Below are positions 24,099 to 30,635 of a stretch of 64,000 nucleotides of DNA, one piece after another. The notes under the pieces were generated by a model. The model made no database searches and had not been told where the DNA came from. It saw only the letters and a program-made list of their open reading frames with translations. The stretch is taken from positions 75,442 through 139,441 of the forward strand of contig CAJTLV010000006.1 of the NCBI GenBank assembly GCA_910577435.1, written 5' to 3'. This DNA is from an uncultured Christensenella sp. GTDB taxonomy: Bacteria; Bacillota; Clostridia; Christensenellales; Pumilibacteraceae. Each line of letters begins with the position of its first letter. Positions within the stretch are counted from its first letter, which is position 1. The translations under genes and the position numbers were made by a program.

Positions 24099-24719
24099 AT
24101 GGCAAGAAATATTTGTGCAGATTGCAGACAGTGCCGTCGCGAAGGTCAGAAACTGTTTTTGAAGGGCGAGCGCTGTGTATCCAAAAAGTGCGCTATGGAG
24201 CGCCGTCCCGTCCCTCCCGGACCGCACGCGCAAATGCGCCGCAAGAACAGCGAGTACAACACTCAGCTTCGCGAAAAGCAAAAGGTCAAGCGCGCATACG
24301 GCGTACTCGAAAAGCAGTTCCGTATGTACTATGAAAGAGCGGAACGCCAAAAGGGCGTAACCGGCGAGAATATGCTCGCTATGCTCGAAAAGCGTCTCGA
24401 TAACGTCGTGTACCGTATGGGCATCGGCGCGTCGCGCAAAATGGCGAGACAGATCGTCAATCACGGTCACATTCTCGTAAACGGCAAGCGCGTCGACATC
24501 CCGTCCTATCAGGTCAAGCTCGGCGACGAGATCTCCATTCGCGAGACCAGCCGCGACAACGCGCTGTTCAAAGAACTTCGCGGTGCGAAGATCGTAATGC
24601 CCAAGTGGGTCACGTTCGACACCGAGAACTTTATAGGCAAGATCGTCGACAACCCGAAGCGCGACGACATCGATCTCAGTATCAACGAACAGCTCATCGT
24701 CGAGTTGTACTCTAAGTAA
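24099..24719 (+). CDS. rpsD: 30S ribosomal protein S4, zinc-binding form
   Basis: 206 residues. The N-terminus carries Cys at 6, 9, 12, 26 and 31, the metal-binding form of S4. The S4 RNA-binding domain (R-L-D-N-V-V-Y-R-x-G to V-N-G-x-x-V) spans ~96-160. S4 nucleates 30S assembly and autoregulates its operon in several bacteria. Its place between rpsK and rpoA differs from B. subtilis. Confidence 0.97.
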   Translation: MARNICADCRQCRREGQKLFLKGERCVSKKCAMERRPVPPGPHAQMRRKNSEYNTQLREKQKVKRAYGVLEKQFRMYYERAERQKGVTGENMLAMLEKRLDNVVYRMGIGASRKMARQIVNHGHILVNGKRVDIPSYQVKLGDEISIRETSRDNALFKELRGAKIVMPKWVTFDTENFIGKIVDNPKRDDIDLSINEQLIVELYSK

Positions 24720-24735
24720 TAAGGAGTAGCGAGCT

Positions 24736-25689
24736 ATGATGGAAATCGAAATGCCGAAAATCTCGTTGGAGGAAACCGACAGCTACCGCACGGGCAAGTT
24801 CGTCGTCGAACCGCTCGATCGCGGTTACGGTCACACGCTCGGCAACGCCCTGCGCCGCGTACTGCTGTCCAACCTTCCGGGCGCCGCCGTCGTCGGTATA
24901 ATGATCGAAGGCGTCGACCACGAGTTTTCGACAATAAAGGGCGTCAAGGAAGACGTCACGGAGATCATTCTCAATCTCAAATCGCTCAACCTCAAAGCGA
25001 ATTTTTCGGACAAGAACCTCGTTAAAGAACTGCATCTCCAAAAGAGCAGTGCGGGCGCGGTCACTGCGGCGGACATCGACGCAGATCCCGAAATAGATAT
25101 ACTCAATCCCGACCTGTATCTTTGCACGCTCGACGACGGCGCCAAGCTCGATATGACGCTGTACGTCAAAAAGGGCAGGGGTTATGTCGTCGCGGAAAAC
25201 CTTAAAGATCCGTCACGCCCGATAGGATACATTCCCATCGACGCTATATTCACGCCCGTCAAGTTCGCATCGTACTCGGTCGAGCCGACGCGCGTCGGTC
25301 AGTCGCTCGACTACGACAAACTGACTATCAATGTGAGCACCGACGGCTCGCTGTCCGCTAAGGACGTACTTAGCCTTGCGGCTAAGGCGCTCGAAGACCA
25401 CATCAAACTATTCGTCGCGCTTTCCGATACGATCTCCGGTATGGACATTCTCGTGTCGCGCTCTGAGGACAGACAGCAAAAGGTCTTGGAAATGAACATC
25501 GAGGAAATGGACTTGTCCGTTCGCAGTTACAACTGCTTGAAGCGCGCAGGCATCCATACCGTCGCCGACCTTACGCGCAAGACCGAAGAGGATATGCTCA
25601 AAGTGCGCAATCTCGGCAGAAAATCGCTCGACGAAGTTATCGCCAAGCTCCGTATGTTCGGACTTGACCTCAAAGCGTCGGAAGACTAA
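24736..25689 (+). CDS. rpoA: DNA-directed RNA polymerase subunit alpha
   Basis: 317 residues, normal length. N-terminal dimerisation domain with E-P-L-x-x-G-Y-G-x-T-L-G-N-A-L-R-R-V-L-L-S; the C-terminal domain contains R-S-x-N-C-L-K-R-A-G-I and N-L-G-R-K-S-L-D-E. AAGGAG is nine bases before the ATG at 24736. Confidence 0.98.
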   Translation: MMEIEMPKISLEETDSYRTGKFVVEPLDRGYGHTLGNALRRVLLSNLPGAAVVGIMIEGVDHEFSTIKGVKEDVTEIILNLKSLNLKANFSDKNLVKELHLQKSSAGAVTAADIDADPEIDILNPDLYLCTLDDGAKLDMTLYVKKGRGYVVAENLKDPSRPIGYIPIDAIFTPVKFASYSVEPTRVGQSLDYDKLTINVSTDGSLSAKDVLSLAAKALEDHIKLFVALSDTISGMDILVSRSEDRQQKVLEMNIEEMDLSVRSYNCLKRAGIHTVADLTRKTEEDMLKVRNLGRKSLDEVIAKLRMFGLDLKASED

Positions 25690-25706
25690 TAAGGAGTTAT
25701 TACGAT

Positions 25707-26216
25707 ATGGAACAGAGAAAACTTTCCCTTCCCACCGATCAGCGTGTGGCGCTGTTGCGCAGTCAAGTGACGGCGTTGTTGTGGAACGGCAAAATAACGA
25801 CAACAAAAGCGCGCGCAAAAGAAGTGCAACGCATTGCGGACGGAATCATTCAGCTCGCGGTCGATACCGTGTTCGACGTAAAGAAAGAGGTCAAGCAGGG
25901 CGTTGACAAGAAAGGCAAACCCATCGAGGTCGAGGTCGTTCTCGACGGCGAAAAGCGTCTCGCCGCGCGCCGCAAGATAATGGCTCAGGTCTACGATCCG
26001 CCCGAAGTTCGCAAAGCCGACGAGACCGCGCCCGCGTTCAGAGAGCGCACGAAGGATATTCGGCATCCGCTCATCGAGAAGATATTCAACGTGTACGCGA
26101 TCCGTTACGCCCAGCGCAACCGCGACAACAATTGCAGCGGCGGTTATACGCGCGTGCTCAAACTCGGTCCCCGTCGCGGTGACGGCGCGGAAGAAGCGTT
26201 GATCGAATTGGTTTAA
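25707..26216 (+). CDS. rplQ: 50S ribosomal protein L17 with internal insertion
   Basis: 169 residues against ~112-130 in most bacteria. The N-terminal core (R-x-A-L-L-R-x-x-x-x-x-L) and the C-terminal G-G-Y-T-R-x-x-K-L-G-x-R-x-G-D are present. About 50 charged residues (roughly 62-115) are inserted between helices. L17 lies near the tunnel exit. Last gene of the superoperon; a strong terminator follows 11 bases later. Confidence 0.95.
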   Translation: MEQRKLSLPTDQRVALLRSQVTALLWNGKITTTKARAKEVQRIADGIIQLAVDTVFDVKKEVKQGVDKKGKPIEVEVVLDGEKRLAARRKIMAQVYDPPEVRKADETAPAFRERTKDIRHPLIEKIFNVYAIRYAQRNRDNNCSGGYTRVLKLGPRRGDGAEEALIELV

Positions 26217-26227
26217 TACAGAAAAGC

Positions 26228-26252
26228 AAAAAGAGCCGAAAGGCTCTTTTTT
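26228..26252 (+). terminator. Terminator of the ribosomal superoperon
   Basis: AAAAAGAGCC, GAAA loop, GGCTCTTTTT followed by T: a ten-pair intrinsic terminator 11 bases after rplQ. Confidence 0.95.
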
Positions 26253-26468
26253 AATTCGGATTCGAAAGTCGAAACGTTTATCGCCTTTGCCACCGACGCG
26301 ATACTTCCCGCTAAACGAGACAGCGTGGCGGGGTACAGCTGTGACGTTGATCAAACCCCTATCGGCGCGTTGCGCCGCTTTCTGCGAATGGAAAGTAACG
26401 TTTGCGGGATTAATCTTGACAAAGAATATAATTCGTATCTACGTCTAAAAGCTGTATGGAATAAAAAT

Positions 26469-26517
26469 ATGATTATTAATCATATGTGCTGACACCGGAT
26501 TGATAGTCATATATAAT
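26469..26517 (+). promoter_or_regulatory. Palindrome ATGATT-ATT-AATCAT and promoter of Cys-rich cassette copy B
   Basis: The palindrome covers 26469-26483. The promoter is CTGACA (26489-26494), 17 bases, TATAAT (26512-26517). AGTCATA-type repeats surround it. This upstream region is unrelated to that of copy A, apart from also having a 6-3-6 palindrome. The rest of 26253-26558 shows no gene. Confidence 0.6.
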
Positions 26518-26558
26518 ATCTTTATGATTAAAAGTCATAGTCATACGAGGTTACGATT

Positions 26559-26816
26559 ATGGATAACAAATGCAATCGGTGCAAGCAATTCGACAGGTAT
26601 TATACGCGCGGGGTGACGCGGTTCGATAAGACGGAGATCGGGCGGTGTTATGCGACGGGGGACGATGTGAGCGCGCAGGGAAGTTGCGCCGAGTTCATAG
26701 CGAAGAAATCGGTCAAAAGGACAAGGTACGCGATCGAACTGTGTTTGAATAACATAATGACCGATATATCGGCGGTGCGAAATATGATAGAGGAAAGTGA
26801 CGATGGGGAAGTGTAA
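26559..26816 (+). CDS. Small Cys-rich protein, cassette copy B gene 1
   Basis: 85 residues, differing from the copy at 9373 at nine positions clustered in residues 44-52 and near the C-terminus. All five cysteines are kept (5, 8, 30, 43, 62), which supports a metal-binding role under selection. CGAGG precedes the ATG. Overlaps gene 2 by 14 bases, the same arrangement as copy A. Function unknown. Confidence 0.8.
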   Translation: MDNKCNRCKQFDRYYTRGVTRFDKTEIGRCYATGDDVSAQGSCAEFIAKKSVKRTRYAIELCLNNIMTDISAVRNMIEESDDGEV

Positions 26817-27001
26817 GTCTTGCGCAAACCGCAAACGATTATACAGGAAGTCGACGTGCGGGTATTACGCCGATAAAAAGTATTACTGTACGGAGCGAGA
26901 GACGATGACGGACAATGTAAGCGGGTGCGAGCGGTGGGAGCGAAAAATGGTAGAGATAGATTTGTCAAAAGCTAGGTTCGATAAGGTAGAAGAAGATTTG
27001 A
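26559..27001 (+). repeat. Direct repeat copy B of the two-gene Cys-rich cassette
   Basis: Aligns without gaps to 9373-9815. Same orientation, about 17.2 kb apart, with the ribosomal superoperon between. Recombination between copies could duplicate or delete that block. Confidence 0.9.
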
Positions 27002-27039
27002 AGTGTATAGAAAAGTATTGCGCGAAATGCGATAACTAA
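26803..27039 (+). CDS. Small Cys-rich protein, cassette copy B gene 2
   Basis: 78 residues. Same first ~63 residues as copy A gene 2 with few changes, and the same five cysteines; the C-terminal 14 residues are different and add three more cysteines including C-A-K-C. The tail swap suggests recombination at the 3' end. The ATG at 26803 rather than 26797 keeps the start equivalent to copy A. Confidence 0.8.
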   Translation: MGKCKSCANRKRLYRKSTCGYYADKKYYCTERETMTDNVSGCERWERKMVEIDLSKARFDKVEEDLKCIEKYCAKCDN

Positions 27040-27040
27040 A

Positions 27041-27067
27041 AAAACGCCGCTTGCGAAGGCTGCGTTT
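27041..27067 (-). terminator. Terminator of the amidase gene
   Basis: On the minus strand AAACGC and GCGTTT (27067-27062 with 27047-27042) pair around an imperfect inner stem and are followed by a run of seven T. Confidence 0.65.
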
Positions 27068-27127
27068 CGTCGTAATTCCGCACGGGTTAAGGGGTGCGGA
27101 ACGAGCATAGCGTAATCGAATCGCTTG

Positions 27128-27610
27128 TTATTTGCGCACGGCTAGGATATGAATGCCGCGAATTTGCCAATACGAGTATGTAGACAGCGGACGGTTATAT
27201 GCGTCGATCGTGTGGGCGGCAAGATACAGTTCGCCGTCTTCGTGTTTGTCTACCACTATAAGGCAGTGATAGAATCCGCTTCGATTGCCGAGCTGAACGA
27301 GATCGCCGATTTCGAGCGTTTCGACAGGCGCGGCGTGTCCGAACGGACCGTATCCCTCGTTGGCGGTGAGAAAATCGTAAAATTCTTCGACGCCCGTCCA
27401 AGCGGGAGCGCGGTTGTTCGCCGAGCGGTAGTACCAACCCGTTTCGGGTGTGAAGTTCATAATGCCCGATCCCGCATACACGCATTGCGACGCGAAGTTG
27501 GTGCAGTCGCCGCCGATGTCGTCGAAGCAGTAATAGTTGGGATTGCGTTCGAACGCCCAGCGTTTTGCATACGCTTTTACTGATATTCTGTCGTACATTT
27601 CGGTCTTCAT
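27128..27610 (-). CDS. Amidase_6-type cysteine amidase domain protein
   Basis: 160 residues matching the 'putative amidase domain' (Amidase_6) of Bacillota: N-P-x-Y-x-x-x-D-D-x-G-G-D-C-T-N-F-x-S-Q with Cys36 as likely nucleophile, and His115 in F-Y-H-C as likely second residue. Family members are thought to cleave peptide or cell-wall amide bonds. The whole protein is the domain; there is no signal peptide or wall-binding part, so it may act inside the cell or mother cell. A TATTAT five bases before the ATG hints at a very short leader. Confidence 0.8.
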   Translation of the reverse strand: MKTEMYDRISVKAYAKRWAFERNPNYYCFDDIGGDCTNFASQCVYAGSGIMNFTPETGWYYRSANNRAPAWTGVEEFYDFLTANEGYGPFGHAAPVETLEIGDLVQLGNRSGFYHCLIVVDKHEDGELYLAAHTIDAYNRPLSTYSYWQIRGIHILAVRK

Positions 27611-27692
27611 ACCCCATAATATTCACGGCAAAAGCAATATGTTACACGTCCTATCGAAGCGCGAACGGCGAGAATACGTTTGCCGTTTGCTA

Positions 27693-27721
27693 TTGACAAA
27701 AGTGCCGCCGTACTGTATAAT
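27693..27721 (+). promoter_or_regulatory. Consensus promoter giving a leaderless mRNA (LMW-PTP)
   Basis: TTGACA (27693-27698), 17 bases, TATAAT (27716-27721). The -10 ends six bases before the ATG at 27728, so the predicted first transcribed base is the A of ATG. Confidence 0.85.
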
Positions 27722-27727
27722 AGTTCA

Positions 27728-28189
27728 ATGATAAACGTTCTTTTTGTGTGTTTGGGAAACATTTGCCGCTCGCCCACAGCGGAATTGGTGTTCAAGAAAC
27801 TTGTTGACGACGCGGGGTTATCGGATAGGTTTTCGATCGACAGTTGCGGCTCGTCGGACGAGGAGGAGGGCAATCCGATATATCCGCCTGCGCTTCGCGT
27901 GCTTAACGCGCACGGCATAGACGGGGCGCACCGTGCGCGGCAGATAACTTACGCGGACGCCGAACGCGCCGATTACATCGCGGTTATGGACGAGCGCAAC
28001 CGCAGCGACGTTTTGCGTCGAGTCGGCTATTCGTTCCGCGACAAAGTATTTAAGCTGGGCGATTTCGACGGTGAGCCGCACGATATTTTCGATCCGTGGT
28101 TCACGCGCAATTTCGAGCGCGCCTACGACGAAATATATCGCGGGTGTAAGGGATTGCTCGATTATATAAATCGGAATAGAACGGCGTAA
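27728..28189 (+). CDS. Low-molecular-weight protein-tyrosine phosphatase
   Basis: 153 residues. The phosphate loop V-C-L-G-N-I-C-R-S (Cys8 nucleophile, Arg14) is at the N-terminus and the catalytic acid lies in the D-P-W loop near residue 120. These enzymes dephosphorylate tyrosine in proteins, in Gram-positives often linked to capsule or stress control. The start at 27728 is fixed by the promoter; an in-frame ATG at 27680 would lie upstream of transcription. No ribosome site, as expected for a leaderless message. Confidence 0.93.
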   Translation: MINVLFVCLGNICRSPTAELVFKKLVDDAGLSDRFSIDSCGSSDEEEGNPIYPPALRVLNAHGIDGAHRARQITYADAERADYIAVMDERNRSDVLRRVGYSFRDKVFKLGDFDGEPHDIFDPWFTRNFERAYDEIYRGCKGLLDYINRNRTA

Positions 28190-28276
28190 TACTCGTTCTT
28201 TGCCGCTGACGCGGCGTTTCCCCATAAAATGAGGTAGACGGGGCGGAATCGAAAGACCGCCGACGCGGATATGATA

Positions 28277-28292
28277 ATTCCGAATTCGGAAT
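28277..28292. promoter_or_regulatory. 16-base perfect palindrome over the -35 region of the flavoprotein gene
   Basis: ATTCCGAATTCGGAAT. A TATACT at 28305-28310 lies six bases before the ATG at 28317; the corresponding -35 would fall inside the palindrome and is not consensus. This suggests control by a DNA-binding protein, perhaps an activator. Confidence 0.5.
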
Positions 28293-28316
28293 GCGCGATT
28301 AAAATATACTATCGAT

Positions 28317-29192
28317 ATGACAAATAAAAAAATAGACGTAATAATAATAGGCGGCGGGCCGGCGGGCGCGTCGACGGCACTGTACGCGGCGCGCGGCGGC
28401 TTGAACGTCGTGCTGTTGCACAACGGGCAGTCGGCTCTGCATCGTGCCGAGCGCATAGAAAACTTTTACGGCGCGGGCGCGGTAGGCGGCGGCGAGTTGT
28501 ATTCGCGCGGACTCGAACAGGCGCGGGCTGTCGGTGCGCGCATTGTAGACTGCGTAGTGTCGTCGGCGGGGTATGACGGCGAGTGTTTTACGGTCGCGAC
28601 GGACTGCGGCGAGTTTGTATCGCGTCGGCTTGTGATCGCGACCGGCGCGGAACGCCGGCGGGCCGATATTGCGGGATTGCGCGAACTCGAAGGAAAGGGC
28701 GTAAGCTACTGCGCCGTGTGCGACGCCTTCTTTTACCGTAAAAAGCGGGTGGGCGTACTGGGCGCAGGAGAGTTTGCGGCGCACGAGTATAATGCGCTGT
28801 CGGGAGTGGTCGGCGAGGTAATACTGCTTACTCACGGTGAAAAGCCGACATTTGCTGCGGATAATATGCGCGAGAAAAAAATCGCGCGCGTGCTGAAATC
28901 GGACGAAACGGACAGGCTGTGCGGAGTCGAATTTTCCGACGGCGAAACGCTCGCACTCGACGGACTGTTCGTCGCGCTCGGCGTTATGGGCAGTAACGCG
29001 CTTTGCAAGAGCTTGGGCGTTTTGACAGACGAGCGCGGCGCGATTCTCACAGACGAGCGCGGAATGACCAATATCGACGGACTGTACGCGGCGGGCGATG
29101 TGTGCGTCGGTATCAAGCAGATCGGAAAAGCCGTTTCGGACGGCGTGACGGTCGGAACAAGTCTCGTATCCGATTTCAAAAAGCGCGGCTGA
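28317..29192 (+). CDS. Thioredoxin-reductase-like FAD flavoprotein
   Basis: 291 residues, shorter than typical TrxB (~310). FAD motif G-G-G-P-A-G (12-17), redox pair C-A-V-C (132-135), and the C-terminal Y-A-A-G-D-V (258-263). The NADPH-binding segment reads G-A-G-E-F-A-A, which departs from the usual G-G-G-x-S-A, so the electron donor may differ; some clostridial homologues use ferredoxin. No thioredoxin gene is adjacent. Predicted leaderless. The HAD gene begins 16 bases after the stop. Confidence 0.88.
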   Translation: MTNKKIDVIIIGGGPAGASTALYAARGGLNVVLLHNGQSALHRAERIENFYGAGAVGGGELYSRGLEQARAVGARIVDCVVSSAGYDGECFTVATDCGEFVSRRLVIATGAERRRADIAGLRELEGKGVSYCAVCDAFFYRKKRVGVLGAGEFAAHEYNALSGVVGEVILLTHGEKPTFAADNMREKKIARVLKSDETDRLCGVEFSDGETLALDGLFVALGVMGSNALCKSLGVLTDERGAILTDERGMTNIDGLYAAGDVCVGIKQIGKAVSDGVTVGTSLVSDFKKRG

Positions 29193-29208
29193 GTCGAGGA
29201 TAAACGGT

Positions 29209-29874
29209 ATGCCCGAAGCATTGAAAAACATTCGCGTCGCGATATTCGATCTCGACGGTACGCTGTTCGACAGCACGCACGTTTGGTTGGATATAGACGA
29301 CAAATTTTTGTCCAAGCGCGGCTATGCGCCCACGCCCGAATACCACAGCGCCATTGCGGCGCTAGGCAATCGCGAAGTGGCGAACTTTACGGTAAAATAT
29401 TACAACCTGCCCGATACTCCCGACGAGTTGATGCGCGAATGGTTCGAAATGGCGATAGACGCATATGCGAACACCGTCGAGCTTATTGCGGGTGCGGGCG
29501 AGTATGTTCGCGCCGCGTCGGCGCACGGTATAAAGATATATGCCGTGACCAGCCTGTCGCGCGAGCTTGCCGAACCCTGCCTGAGACGGCATAATCTAAC
29601 CGATCTATTCGAAGAGGTGATAGCGAGCGACGACTGCGGACTCAGTAAAAGCTCGCCCGAAATCTTTACATATGCGGCGGAGCGCGCAGGCGTGAGAGCG
29701 TGCGAGTGCGTGGTGTTCGACGACGTGGCGGCGGCTCTGCGGTCCGCAAAGCGGGCGGGAATGACAACGGTCGCCGTGCGCGGCGATAAAAGTTATTCGC
29801 ACGGCGGCGAATCTGTCGACGGAGTTGCGGACTATGTAGTCGCCGACTTTTGCCGGGCGCCGAAATTGTACTAG
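29209..29874 (+). CDS. HAD-superfamily phosphatase (beta-PGM/Gph-like)
   Basis: 221 residues. Motif I D-L-D-G-T (Asp14, Asp16), a helical cap, motif II T-S in V-T-S-L, motif III Lys in L-S-K-S-S-P-E-I and motif IV D-D in V-F-D-D-V. Likely a small-molecule phosphatase such as a phosphoglycolate or sugar-phosphate phosphatase; the substrate cannot be read. GAGG precedes the ATG. Probably co-transcribed with the flavoprotein. Confidence 0.88.
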   Translation: MPEALKNIRVAIFDLDGTLFDSTHVWLDIDDKFLSKRGYAPTPEYHSAIAALGNREVANFTVKYYNLPDTPDELMREWFEMAIDAYANTVELIAGAGEYVRAASAHGIKIYAVTSLSRELAEPCLRRHNLTDLFEEVIASDDCGLSKSSPEIFTYAAERAGVRACECVVFDDVAAALRSAKRAGMTTVAVRGDKSYSHGGESVDGVADYVVADFCRAPKLY

Positions 29875-30035
29875 GAATGCAAAATCGGCGGTTTGTCCGC
29901 AACGTATTCGATCATTCGGGGCCGAAATTAAATTCTCTAATCAAATTTTAATGTTTATGTAATCTTTACTTCACATACGCTGTTTATAATTGACAGTAAC
30001 AAGATGGGGTAGTGCGTCCGATAATACGGAAACGG

Positions 30036-30530
30036 TCACCCGATGCTTCGGATTATCCTGTTGGTAATGTCGCGGGCGAGCGAGTATACGATACCCAAAC
30101 GCACTGCGGACAGCGGAGTTTTGTCCAGATCGGTCACCGTAGCGGTAATGGACACGTCGCCCACCTTCGGAAGCCTTTTTCCGTCGGCACTGCCCGGTGC
30201 GATTGCGCCGAATGCGACGCGTATCTTGCCCACATCGTCGGCACGTCCTACGGACGAGTCGATGGCGAGAACCTTTTTATCCTTATGTTCGGACTTGATA
30301 TGGCGGATCCATTCTTTGAGATTGAGCGCCGTGACAGGTCTCGAAAGCGAGCCGTAGACATATGCGTCCACGCCGCGCTCGATGAGCATTTGCCCGACGA
30401 TCGGACCCAAGCAGTCGCCCGTTACGCGGTCGGAGCCTATGCACAGTATTACAGGTCGTGTGCCGAGCGTGAGCAGGGCGCAGTCGGTGCGTATATCGTC
30501 TTGTATTTGCAGCATTGCGTCAGAGTTCAT
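30036..30530 (-). CDS. yyaC: Spore protease YyaC family protein (DUF1256)
   Basis: 164 residues from the ATG at 30530. I-L-C-I-G-S-D-R-x-T-G-D-x-L-G-P near residue 35 and A-I-D-x-S-V-G near 93 are diagnostic of YyaC, a sporulation protein related to the germination protease GPR. It implies that the organism makes endospores or descends from a sporeformer. The open frame extends to 30977 but the upstream part overlaps cvpA and shows no homology. No ribosome site is clear; the divergent spacer to cvpA is about 105 bases. Confidence 0.88.
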   Translation of the reverse strand: MNSDAMLQIQDDIRTDCALLTLGTRPVILCIGSDRVTGDCLGPIVGQMLIERGVDAYVYGSLSRPVTALNLKEWIRHIKSEHKDKKVLAIDSSVGRADDVGKIRVAFGAIAPGSADGKRLPKVGDVSITATVTDLDKTPLSAVRLGIVYSLARDITNRIIRSIG

Positions 30531-30584
30531 AAGACGATTTTTGACTAAACTTGCCGCGAATATACGGTAATTTCGCTTTTTCGG

Positions 30585-30614
30585 TTTACAAACAAGCATT
30601 CGGGGTGATATACT
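30585..30614 (+). promoter_or_regulatory. SigA promoter of the CvpA gene (extended -10)
   Basis: TTTACA (30585-30590), 18 bases, TATACT (30609-30614) preceded by TG at the extended -10 position. Confidence 0.65.
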
Positions 30615-30635
30615 CTTAATGTCGGAGGACATTTT

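Noticed and set aside
26412..26432. Promoter TTGACA next to TATAAT at 26415-26430
   Set aside because: The two boxes are only five bases apart and cannot act together; the pair at 26489-26517 has correct spacing.
9373..27039. Composite transposon or integron bracketing the ribosomal operon
   Set aside because: No transposase, integrase, terminal inverted repeats or target duplications were seen; the repeats are coding genes only.
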